Shown here piece by piece: positions 1-5,097 of a stretch of 7,667 nucleotides of DNA (position 1 is its first letter; each line of letters begins with the position of its first letter). Source of the stretch: GCA-002688135 sp964536565 (GTDB taxonomy: Bacteria; Patescibacteriota; Patescibacteriia; Magasanikbacterales; GCA-002688135); assembly GCA_964536565.1 (NCBI GenBank), contig CAZHXK010000053.1, positions 1 through 7,667 of the forward strand, given 5' to 3'. The notes under the pieces were generated by a model. It was not told the origin of the DNA and made no database searches. It saw nothing but the letters and a program-made list of their open reading frames with translations. A program made the position numbers and the translations under genes.

Positions 1-2
1 GA

Positions 3-866
3 TACTTGAAATACAAAAAAGGTATTTTCATTCAGTCCGATAAAGAATTCAATTCATTGCCAGACAACCAAGTCATGGTCATCTGTACCGGAGCTCAAGG
101 TGAAAAGAATGCCGCCCTCATGCGCATCGCGCTTGGCGAACACAGACAAGTCTCACTCAAACGAGGTGACACTATCATCTTCTCATCTTCAATTATTCCC
201 GGAAACGAGAGAACAGTGCAAAGCTTGAAAGACACACTGGTCCGTAAGGGTGCGAATATCATTCATTCAAAAATGATGGATATCCACGCCGGAGGACATG
301 CAAAACAAGAAGATCTCAAGCTCATGCTTCGTTTAACACAACCAAAATTCTTCATGCCAATTCACGGCAATCGCTTCATGCTTCACGCACATGCAAATCT
401 TGCAGTGACCATGAATGTTCCCCGTGAAAACACCATGATCGCCAACAATGGACAAATCATTGAATGTGACGAAAACGGATGTAGACTAACGCAACACCAC
501 GTAGAAACTGAGTTTGTGATGGTTGATGGATTAGGTGTGGGTGATGTCTCAAATGTCATTCTTCGTGAAAGACAAGCACTGGCGGACGATGGCATGTTTG
601 TCGTCATCGTCACTATTCGCAAAAAAACGGGCGAAATGGTTGGAAACCCCGACCTCATTTCACGCGGATTCGTATATATGAAAGAATCGAGAGACTTGGT
701 AGAAAAGGCGCGACGCAAAGTAAAAGACGTCGTAACAAATGCCGATAACAAATCACCAGCATTCGAAGATTATCTGAAACGAAAAATCCGCGATGAAGTC
801 GGACAATTCCTCTACGCAAAAACACATCGTAGACCAATGGTACTACCTGTGTTGATTGAGGTGTAA
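3..866 (+). CDS. rnj: Ribonuclease J, C-terminal part (5' end outside window)
   Basis: RNase J is a metallo-beta-lactamase/beta-CASP ribonuclease with 5'-3' exonuclease and endonuclease activity in mRNA decay and rRNA maturation. The frame is open to the left edge, so the first codons seen are internal and the TTG at position 6 is not a credible start. About 287 residues remain of a family that usually has 550 or more; the N-terminal HxHxDH catalytic half is missing. Visible family marks are the SSSIIPGNE loop, the beta-CASP motif HAGGHAKQEDLKLML, then MPIHGN (family form PVHGE, so the last residue is unusual). The C-terminal domain follows, with LISRGFVYMKES and the closing FLYAKTHRRPMVLPVLIEV, which matches the family ending very well. 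The gene stops with TAA just before a hairpin terminator and converges on the methyltransferase gene. The family call is secure; the J1/J2 subtype cannot be assigned. Confidence 0.94.
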   Translation, partial: YLKYKKGIFIQSDKEFNSLPDNQVMVICTGAQGEKNAALMRIALGEHRQVSLKRGDTIIFSSSIIPGNERTVQSLKDTLVRKGANIIHSKMMDIHAGGHAKQEDLKLMLRLTQPKFFMPIHGNRFMLHAHANLAVTMNVPRENTMIANNGQIIECDENGCRLTQHHVETEFVMVDGLGVGDVSNVILRERQALADDGMFVVIVTIRKKTGEMVGNPDLISRGFVYMKESRDLVEKARRKVKDVVTNADNKSPAFEDYLKRKIRDEVGQFLYAKTHRRPMVLPVLIEV

Positions 867-889
867 ACCGAAACGTAATTGCAATTAAA

Positions 890-915
890 AAAACTCCGCT
901 CTTAAGCGGAGTTTT
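890..915. terminator. Bidirectional intrinsic terminator between rnj and the methyltransferase
   Basis: A perfect 11-bp stem (AAAACTCCGCT / AGCGGAGTTTT) encloses the 4-nt loop CTTA. On plus it is followed by GTTTT, on minus by a run of T's from the A-tract at 887-893, so it can serve both convergent genes. The minus-strand stop codon (902-904) lies in the loop, so the last codons of the methyltransferase form one arm of the stem. Confidence 0.88.
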
Positions 916-1573
916 GTTTTGTATACTGTGCCTCAAATGAACCTCGTAGGTCACACATACTAACCCATCTGCGGTCACTCTCTCGCAAAAGAACAAGCCC
1001 TTCTTTAGCCAACCACTCAGCGTTATTCAAATCTCGATGAATAAATCTGGCCTCCTCATGTGTCTGATGGGTTGCGACAACCAACGTACCACCTGACACC
1101 AACAACCTCACACACTCCCGAATAATCCGTGTCTTATCCCGATAACTCAACCCATGAGTTACTCTATCACAACAGTTTCCAAGAGATGAACCATCATCAC
1201 TCCAATCAACAAACCCAGAACACTCACAGCTAGCACAATCACATGTGCAGTCATAGCCACACATACACCAATCCTGCTCAGGTACACTTGTCACATCAGA
1301 AATAATAGCAACATCAAACGAGCCATCATCAAACAAGGTTTGTTTCGTCGCGTCTCCAATGACACACTCAGGCGCTACACACCTCGCTCGCATCATCCAT
1401 TCCGTCGCTACATCAAAACCCTCACCATCGAGATCGAGACTCACATAGCGTGAAATCAACGACGTATCAGGAAAAACCTCTGTAACCATAGTCCGATCAT
1501 CATACAACCGAAACTCAGGAAACGAACGAAGGACCCATGGATTCTGCCCACATCCAATATCAATGACTCTCAT
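902..1573 (-). CDS. Class I SAM-dependent methyltransferase with Cys-rich insert
   Basis: A 223-residue protein that begins almost directly with the SAM-binding motif I (VIDIGCGQNPW, residues 3-13). Further Rossmann features are an acidic position around residues 47-49 (DLD), VIGDATK (71-77) and DDGSFDVAIISDV (82-94, motif IV region), then LLVSGGTLVVATH (157-169), the usual strand after motif IV. Substrate is unknown. An unusual stretch at 103-118 holds seven cysteines in the pattern CxCx3CxCxCx2CxC, followed by a CC pair at 134-135; this may bind a metal, which is inference. The ATG is supported by AGGAG at 1580-1584 with a 6-nt spacer and by a consensus promoter just upstream. The gene is the last in a row of minus-strand genes but has its own promoter behind the rnpB terminator. 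Its 3' end lies in the terminator shared with rnj. The fold call is good; no specific function is claimed. Confidence 0.85.
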   Translation of the reverse strand: MRVIDIGCGQNPWVLRSFPEFRLYDDRTMVTEVFPDTSLISRYVSLDLDGEGFDVATEWMMRARCVAPECVIGDATKQTLFDDGSFDVAIISDVTSVPEQDWCMCGYDCTCDCASCECSGFVDWSDDGSSLGNCCDRVTHGLSYRDKTRIIRECVRLLVSGGTLVVATHQTHEEARFIHRDLNNAEWLAKEGLVLLRESDRRWVSMCDLRGSFEAQYTKQNSA

Positions 1574-1579
1574 GTTTCA

Positions 1580-1628
1580 CTCCTATAAAAGAACTCGGCA
1601 ATATATCAAACGAACCACCCCTTGTCAA
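1580..1628 (-). promoter_or_regulatory. Sigma70-type promoter and Shine-Dalgarno site of the methyltransferase gene
   Basis: On the minus strand, TTGACA (1623-1628) and TATATT (1600-1605) are separated by exactly 17 nt, and the -10 is preceded by TGA (extended -10 form). AGGAG (1580-1584) stands 6 nt before the ATG. The promoter starts just beyond the U-tract of the rnpB terminator, so the methyltransferase is probably transcribed on its own. Confidence 0.82.
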
Positions 1629-1634
1629 TACCAA

Positions 1635-1662
1635 ACAAAAAACCCGAACCGAAGCTCAGGTT
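1635..1662 (-). terminator. Intrinsic terminator of rnpB
   Basis: On minus, a 9-bp stem AACCTGAGC / GTTCGGGTT (two G-U pairs) closes a canonical C(UUCG)G tetraloop and runs straight into six T's (minus-strand reading of 1640-1635). It follows the RNase P RNA closely. Confidence 0.88.
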
Positions 1663-2062
1663 TATTGGTCACAACACATATCGATAAGCCGAATTCTGTT
1701 ACCGCGCAAGCGCGGCGATGGTCATCTCTCTTGGCTGATAATTGCTTACCAGCTCATGCGATATTTAAATCTTGCACTAAGTGGGGTTTGCCACACTTCC
1801 CGATTACTCGAGAGTGAGAGAAGTAGCCGCAAGCGACATCTTCTCACTTTTCACGTTTCTCGCCGAAGCGATAGTATAGTCTCTGTGGCACTTTCCGTCA
1901 GCACGTTTTATGAATTATCCGTGCATTGCCTGGACGTTATCCAGCACCATTGTCAATTTTTGCTCAATCCACCACTAGAGATAGATTTAGCAAAAATGTC
2001 GAGTGTTCGGACTTTCCTCTCGAAATCGAAGTTCCGAGCAACCATCTAATATATGTAATGAC
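1663..2062 (-). ncRNA. rnpB: RNase P RNA, bacterial class A
   Basis: This is the catalytic RNA that removes 5' leaders from pre-tRNAs. All hallmark conserved regions occur in order on minus: GAGGAAAGTCC (2009-2019, CR I), GACGGAAAGTGCCACAGAGA (1880-1899, CR II/III), GGCAAACCCCACTT with downstream GTGCAAG and AAATA (about 1760-1793, CR IV), and ACAGAATTCGGCTTAT (1684-1699, CR V). Spacing and the CR IV/V layout fit class A. A CCGCGC-TT-GCGCGG hairpin precedes CR V. The 5' end is set from the promoter (start near 2062) and the 3' end is placed before the terminator hairpin; mature ends may be trimmed by several nucleotides. The gene lies between the sugar transferase and methyltransferase genes, all on minus, with its own promoter and terminator. 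Confidence 0.95.
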
Positions 2063-2068
2063 GGCAGT

Positions 2069-2097
2069 AGTATATACCAAACAAAGAAACAAGTCAA
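2069..2097 (-). promoter_or_regulatory. rnpB: Sigma70-type promoter of rnpB
   Basis: On minus, TTGACT (2092-2097) and TATACT (2069-2074) are separated by 17 nt. The expected start is near 2062, about 20 nt before the conserved 5' part of the RNA. The -35 box lies one base beyond the stop codon of the sugar transferase gene (2099-2101). Confidence 0.85.
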
Positions 2098-2098
2098 G

Positions 2099-3529
2099 CT
2101 AATACGCCCCATCCTTCCGCACCACCGCCCACGGCGTCTTCAGCAAAATAAACAAATCCATCCACGGTGACCACTGCTCTATATACACCGTATCCAACTG
2201 AACCTCTTCTTCAAACGTAAGGTCAGACCGACCAGAAATTTGAGACAATCCCGTAATCCCCGGTTTAATAGCCAACACCTTTTTATGATGCGCCTCATAC
2301 TTCTCAACCTCACGCGGCTGATGCGGACGAGGCCCCACCAAACTCATCGAACCAAACAACACATTAAACAACTGAGGTAACTCATCAAATGACCACCGTC
2401 TCAAAAATCGACCAATCGGTGTCACGCGCGGATCATCAATCACCTTATACACCGGCCCCTGCTTCTTGCTCCTACTTACAATCAACTCCTTTTCGTATTT
2501 TAACGCATCCGTCGAATTCTTAAATTGATCTCCTATCGAATGCTTCTGATACATCGTCCGAAACTTCAATACATGAAAAGCATTTCCTTGTGTACCAATC
2601 CGTTTATTCTTAAAAATTATCGGAGAACCGGATTCAATCATAATCAGTAATGCTACAATTACGTAAATCGGTGACAAAATAACAATAAACAACAAAGCAA
2701 AAAAGAAATCAGCTATGCGCTTAAATATCCTCCCCCACCCATCCAAGCGCGTCCGACGAATCTCAATCAACGGCACACTCGCCACAACATTAATCGCACG
2801 AGCAGGAGCATAGGTTGCATACAAATCCGCCGAATACTTAAATCGAATATGATGCTCCTCACAAAACGCAATCAACTTAAGCGTCTCTTTTTCGTCATCT
2901 CCATTGGTAAAAACAATCTCATCAATCCCCTGTTTCTTTTTAATACTCAACAGACTTTCTTTAACTTTAGCGTTGAATGACTTAAACGTTCGAATCACCA
3001 TACTCCCCAGTCGCTGATTCTGAACAAACACATCAGCCAAAACCTCAGCAGCATGATCATCCCCAATCACGACTACGCGCAAATTCCCTATTCCCGACGC
3101 ATGCATCCATTGCTGTATCAATCGTACAATCAAGCGCTCTACAAAAACAAACAAGACTGCCAGCCCAGAAGCTGCCAGCACAATAAATCGAGAGTTAAAC
3201 AATTCACCTCGCAAGAAAACCACCACAGCAACAGCAGCAAAACCGGCTGCACATCCAACTAAGATTCGATTCATTTCTGAAGAAAACTTACGATTAGGAT
3301 CAGTCGAGTACAAACCAGAAAAAGCAAAAATCAAAATCCACACAACTGCCATCGCAAATGCAGCCTGAATATATTGCTCAAAACTCAAACCAATATTCAC
3401 GCGACGGAGTGATACGATCGGCTCAGACAAACGAATTGAATACGCAAACACCGAAGCTAAAATAAGAGCCGCATAATCAAGCGGTAGCCTTATGAAGAGA
3501 AAAAATAATTGAAATGCATTCACACGCAC
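2099..3529 (-). CDS. Polyprenyl glycosylphosphotransferase (WbaP/WcaJ-like initiating sugar transferase)
   Basis: A membrane enzyme that would transfer a sugar-1-phosphate from a nucleotide sugar to undecaprenyl phosphate, the first step of exopolysaccharide or O-antigen-type synthesis. The 476 residues fit the large family form. Hydrophobic segments lie near 8-33, 54-73, 88-106 and 114-132; a Rossmann-like middle domain starts at RVVVIGD (151-157). The catalytic domain begins near FKRIADFFFALL (269-280), with a hydrophobic membrane-inserting helix to about 298. Motifs are LKFRTM (321-326), FDELPQL with the D382-E383 dyad, SLVGPRP (396-402), PGITGLSQISGRSDLTFEEE (423-442) and the C-terminal GAY typical of WbaP-like proteins. 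The start is GTG at 3527-3529; a second GTG (3521-3523) is possible, and no Shine-Dalgarno site is seen. The sugar (galactose, glucose or other) cannot be told from sequence. It pairs functionally with the divergent glycosyltransferase genes. Confidence 0.93.
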   Translation of the reverse strand: MRVNAFQLFFLFIRLPLDYAALILASVFAYSIRLSEPIVSLRRVNIGLSFEQYIQAAFAMAVVWILIFAFSGLYSTDPNRKFSSEMNRILVGCAAGFAAVAVVVFLRGELFNSRFIVLAASGLAVLFVFVERLIVRLIQQWMHASGIGNLRVVVIGDDHAAEVLADVFVQNQRLGSMVIRTFKSFNAKVKESLLSIKKKQGIDEIVFTNGDDEKETLKLIAFCEEHHIRFKYSADLYATYAPARAINVVASVPLIEIRRTRLDGWGRIFKRIADFFFALLFIVILSPIYVIVALLIMIESGSPIIFKNKRIGTQGNAFHVLKFRTMYQKHSIGDQFKNSTDALKYEKELIVSRSKKQGPVYKVIDDPRVTPIGRFLRRWSFDELPQLFNVLFGSMSLVGPRPHQPREVEKYEAHHKKVLAIKPGITGLSQISGRSDLTFEEEVQLDTVYIEQWSPWMDLFILLKTPWAVVRKDGAY

Positions 3530-3548
3530 TTTTTTATATAGTGACTCA

Positions 3549-3577
3549 AGTATAGCGCGTTTAAGGATTTTATTCTA
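3549..3577 (-). promoter_or_regulatory. Possible promoter of the sugar transferase gene
   Basis: On minus, a perfect-looking -10 TATACT (3549-3554) lies 17 nt after a poor -35 (TAGAAT, 3572-3577). A start near 3542 would leave a leader of only about 12 nt before the GTG. It sits just behind the terminator at 3585-3612. The -35 is weak, so this is tentative. Confidence 0.35.
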
Positions 3578-3584
3578 GAAATGG

Positions 3585-3612
3585 AAAAGCCCCCGCTCAC
3601 AGTGAAGGCTTT
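3585..3612 (-). terminator. Intrinsic terminator after the small basic protein gene
   Basis: On minus, AAAGCCTTC pairs with GGGGGCTTT (nine pairs, two G-U), followed by TTTTCC. It lies between the stop codon of the 62-residue gene and the sugar transferase gene, separating the two transcripts. The stem contains G-U pairs and the T-run is short, so its strength is moderate. Confidence 0.6.
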
Positions 3613-3647
3613 GTTTGAACCGTAGCTCATGGTGCCTCCTCGGGCTG

Positions 3648-3836
3648 CTAGTTATCCATGTCCTTCCGCAAACGCCGTTTCTGGTCGGTGCGCTTGTACT
3701 TAGCGCCCTTACCCTTCTTCGGCCTTTCCTTCCGAGACGGCAAAACCGGTCCGACACGAACCGACTTCATAATCTCAACATGAGACGGCATCTTGAGAAC
3801 AATCTTCTTCTTTTGTCGTTTACCAGATGACGACAT
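3648..3836 (-). CDS. Small, strongly basic protein of unknown function (62 aa)
   Basis: The protein begins MSSSGKRQKKK and ends KRRLRKDMDN. By count it has 14 Lys and 8 Arg against 5 acidic residues, with no Cys, no signal peptide and no hydrophobic segment, so it is a soluble, probably nucleic-acid-binding and largely extended protein. I do not recognise the family. The start at 3836 is chosen because AAGGAG stands exactly 6 nt upstream; an in-frame ATG at 3866 would place that site inside the gene. It lies 42 nt after the terminator of the ~1-kb RNA, on the same strand, and no clear promoter is seen in between. It may therefore be made by read-through of the RNA transcript. Binding to that RNA, or to ribosomes, is a guess from position and charge. 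Confidence 0.72.
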   Translation of the reverse strand: MSSSGKRQKKKIVLKMPSHVEIMKSVRVGPVLPSRKERPKKGKGAKYKRTDQKRRLRKDMDN

Positions 3837-3842
3837 AACACA

Positions 3843-3848
3843 CTCCTT
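3843..3848 (-). promoter_or_regulatory. Shine-Dalgarno site of the small basic protein gene
   Basis: AAGGAG on minus, 6 nt before the ATG at 3836. It is the strongest ribosome binding site in the window attached to a gene and it decides the start codon over the upstream ATG at 3866. Confidence 0.8.
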
Positions 3849-3877
3849 ATACATCCATGGTACCAAAACTCGGTTTT

Positions 3878-3905
3878 AAAAAAAAGGGAGCGACTAGTGT
3901 CGCTC
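3878..3905 (-). terminator. Intrinsic terminator of the ~1-kb structured RNA
   Basis: On minus, a perfect 7-bp stem GAGCGAC / GTCGCTC with loop ACTA, then CC and eight T's (3885-3878). It has no minus-strand protein gene behind it, so it ends a non-coding transcript. An 11-nt copy of its 5' arm region (GGTTGAGCGAC) recurs at 4111-4121 and could compete for the 3' arm. Confidence 0.85.
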
Positions 3906-3909
3906 AACC
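3899..3909 (-). repeat. 11-nt direct repeat GGTTGAGCGAC, terminator copy
   Basis: Read on minus, GGTTGAGCGAC forms the 5' arm of the terminator here. An identical 11-nt copy lies about 210 nt upstream in the transcript (4111-4121). Confidence 0.7.
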
Positions 3910-4110
3910 ATGACCCATGCCCGTAAGCATGGTCGATCTCAATATCGCCGACTAAGGAACTGTTCTTAGTGTACGGTGAACATCTCAATCCCATGGAACC
4001 CGCCACCGCACTGAATCATTTCTGATCCAGCACGATGCTCGGTCGTCTAACAGACCCTTTGTGATCCCGCGCCCCCATAAAAGGAACACGACACCTAGAC
4101 ATCAGCATCA

Positions 4111-4121
4111 GTCGCTCAACC
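4111..4121 (-). repeat. 11-nt direct repeat GGTTGAGCGAC, upstream copy
   Basis: Identical to 3899-3909. Its GAGCGAC could pair with GTCGCTC at 3888-3894 in place of the terminator's own arm. Confidence 0.7.
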
Positions 4122-4177
4122 CACAACGAGCAAAGGACGAAAGCGCCGATATGCCTATAACGAAGCTGCATTAACAG

Positions 4178-4424
4178 CTCGAATGATGAGGGTGAGACAT
4201 ACGACCTTACGGCCGAGATGCGAATCTTACCTCGGGTGGCATATGAAGTGCCGATTGAGGTGATAAGTATCATAGTCTTTTTGTGCCCCGGATATAACCT
4301 GCTGTGAAGCGAAACGGCGTGGCAAGCAACACCGCGGTTCTCAGGTTTTAAACTGAGCGCTTGTGACAGGATAAAACAAGGCGTGTTGTGCAAGCACAAC
4401 TGATGCTCCTCCTCATCATTCGAG
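4178..4424 (-). repeat. Structured RNA module B (second copy in the transcript)
   Basis: A 247-nt module whose 14-nt ends, CTCGAATGATGAGG (4424-4411 on minus) and CCTCATCATTCGAG (4191-4178), pair perfectly. Between them, in order: AGGAGGAGCATC, a GTTGTG(CTTG)CACAAC hairpin, a CTCAG/CTGAG hairpin followed by AGAA, a further hairpin, CGTTTC, an AGGTTATATCCGGGG block with an A-run, and CCTCAATCGGC...CATATGCCACCCGAGG. The same blocks occur in the same order in module A. A short hairpin (GAACT-TAT-AGTTC, 4440-4428) stands directly before it. Confidence 0.85.
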
Positions 4425-4467
4425 CCAGAACTATAAGTTCTGAATTAAGTTGTAATAGGATGTATAT

Positions 4468-4706
4468 CCCGAATGATGAGGGTGAGAAAAATGCCTGAAC
4501 GGATCCTCGTGTGGCATATGGGTATCGCCGATTGAGGTGTTCGTGACAAGCTCACATATTAGTTTTGTTCCCGGGATGACCTTCAATGAAACGATGTAAC
4601 ACACGCAAGCGCTGTTACAATTCTCAGACGCGAATCCGAGTGTCTCGCAAAGAATCATGCCAGAGGTGTCGCCGAAGCGACGAGATGCTCCTCCTCATCA
4701 TTCGAG
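4468..4706 (-). repeat. Structured RNA module A (first copy in the transcript)
   Basis: A 239-nt diverged copy of module B. The ends are CTCGAATGATGAGG and CCTCATCATTCGGG (one G-U pair). Conserved blocks are AGGAGGAGCATC, a GTCGC(TTCG)GCGAC hairpin, a hairpin ending in CTGAGAA, the TGTAACA/TGTTACA hairpin, CGTTTC, AGGTCATCCCGGG followed by AACAAAACT, CACCTCAATCGGCG...CATATGCCACACGAGG and TCTCACC before the closing arm. A hairpin TTCAAGA-TTTA-TCTTGAA (4725-4708) precedes it, as in module B. Single-stranded blocks are kept while stems differ, which is the pattern of a conserved RNA fold. Confidence 0.85.
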
Positions 4707-4740
4707 CTTCAAGATAAATCTTGAACTATATTGTGAATTG

Positions 4741-4784
4741 ACCGAACCTCATAAGACAATCGCTATTCTCTTATCAGGTTCGGT
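4741..4784 (-). other. Long stem-loop in the 5' domain of the structured RNA
   Basis: On minus, ACCGAACCT and ATAAGA pair with TCTTAT and AGGTTCGGT, giving 15 base pairs interrupted by a single G-G mismatch around a 12-nt loop. No T-run follows on either strand, so it is not a terminator but a structural element. Confidence 0.8.
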
Positions 4785-4818
4785 TGCAGGGGCGGGCACA
4801 TGACCTACCACCGCAAGC

Positions 4819-4862
4819 CGATAACTATAGATTTGAGTTCCTCCTTAAATCTAGAACTATCG
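4819..4862 (-). other. Hairpin presenting AAGGAGG in its loop
   Basis: The inner 7-bp stem TAGATTT / AAATCTA (4828-4834 with 4847-4853) exposes a 12-nt loop that on minus contains AAGGAGG (4840-4846). An outer CGATA/TATCG stem extends it across an internal loop. No start codon follows at a usable distance, so it is not an ordinary ribosome binding site. Confidence 0.7.
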
Positions 4863-4901
4863 ACTACCGATTGCTTTTTGTCATTATCATGATGACGGGT
4901 C

Positions 4902-4930
4902 ATACTATCACGGATACCCCCTTTTGTCAA
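4902..4930 (-). promoter_or_regulatory. Sigma70-type promoter of the ~1-kb structured RNA
   Basis: On minus, a perfect -35 TTGACA (4925-4930), a 17-nt spacer and -10 TAGTAT (4902-4907) preceded by TGA (extended -10). The expected start is near 4896. No minus-strand gene with a credible reading frame follows, which supports a non-coding transcript. Confidence 0.8.
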
Positions 4931-5097
4931 CCCTCTACTTACCTTAGTTACGATATTATTCAGTATTATACTAATTTTAGTATATATATTCTGTAAAGAT
5001 ATAGTTAACAAAATAACAAAAAACCATACACATATCATTCATAGAACAAAACCGACGTATTTGATAACCTACACCTTAGATACTCGATCACCAATAT
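4931..5097 (+). promoter_or_regulatory. AT-rich divergent region and leader of the glycosyltransferase operon, with palindrome
   Basis: No gene is seen here. An 18-bp perfect palindrome TATACTAA-TT-TTAGTATA lies at 4967-4984. On plus its TATACT (4967-4972) is a good -10, 17 nt after a poor -35 (TTAGTT, 4944-4949); the mirror copy gives TATACT on minus too. If used, the plus start is near 4979 and the leader about 119 nt. The leader shows no Shine-Dalgarno site and no strong hairpin. The promoter assignment is tentative. Confidence 0.4.

Larger units (their letters stand above)
3878..4896 (-). ncRNA. Putative large structured non-coding RNA (~1.0 kb), family not recognised
   Basis: A stretch of about 1,020 nt bounded on minus by a consensus promoter (4902-4930) and a strong terminator (3878-3905), with no credible protein gene inside. 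The order on minus is a 5' hairpin domain (4896-4740), module A (4706-4468), a 43-nt linker, module B (4424-4178), and a 3' domain (4177-3906). Stable hairpins run along the whole length, for example 4819-4862, 4741-4784, 4708-4725, 4668-4681, 4385-4400, 3952-3969 (CTAAG/CTTAG) and 3912-3934 (GACC-ATGC type, one bulge). The tetraloops UUCG and CUUG read correctly only on minus, which agrees with the promoter. Unlike the neighbouring genes, this region does not show a clear C-over-G excess. It is not RNase P, tmRNA, SRP or 6S RNA by motif. OLE, GOLLD, ROOL or raiA RNA cannot be excluded by eye. It could also act as a long leader of the small basic gene. Confidence 0.7.

Noticed and set aside
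6..8. TTG at position 6 as the start of RNase J
   Set aside because: The frame is open to the window edge and the catalytic N-terminal half of the family is missing, so the codon is internal.
1563..2049. Plus-strand open frames of 84 and 97 codons
   Set aside because: They lie antisense over rnpB, whose conserved regions fully explain the sequence.
3648..3866. A longer version of the small basic protein starting at the ATG at 3866
   Set aside because: The AAGGAG at 3843-3848 would lie inside that reading frame; it is spaced perfectly for the ATG at 3836.
4016..4658. Minus-strand open frames of 127 and 75 codons (4016-4399 and 4431-4658) and plus-strand frames near 4784-4996
   Set aside because: They cut across the module boundaries, hairpins and terminator of the structured RNA, have no ribosome binding site in the right place and translate to sequence without recognisable domains.
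4178..4706. CRISPR array or insertion sequence
   Set aside because: Only two copies, with arms in inverted pairs inside each unit, no regular spacers, no transposase gene and no target-site duplication.
4741..4784. Terminator for the divergent operon or the RNA
   Set aside because: A strong stem but no T-run on either strand; it lies inside the transcribed RNA near its 5' end.
3878..4896. tmRNA, SRP RNA, 6S RNA, rRNA fragment or group I/II intron
   Set aside because: No tRNA-like end with a T-arm, no tag reading frame, no SRP GGAAG/GCAG core, no 6S bubble, no known rRNA or intron core motif could be seen. A covariance search would be decisive.
4178..4930. Transcription of the repeat region from the plus strand
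   Set aside because: The closing arms pair on either strand, but the promoter, the U-rich terminator and the UUCG/CUUG tetraloops all read on minus; I found no plus promoter before 4178.
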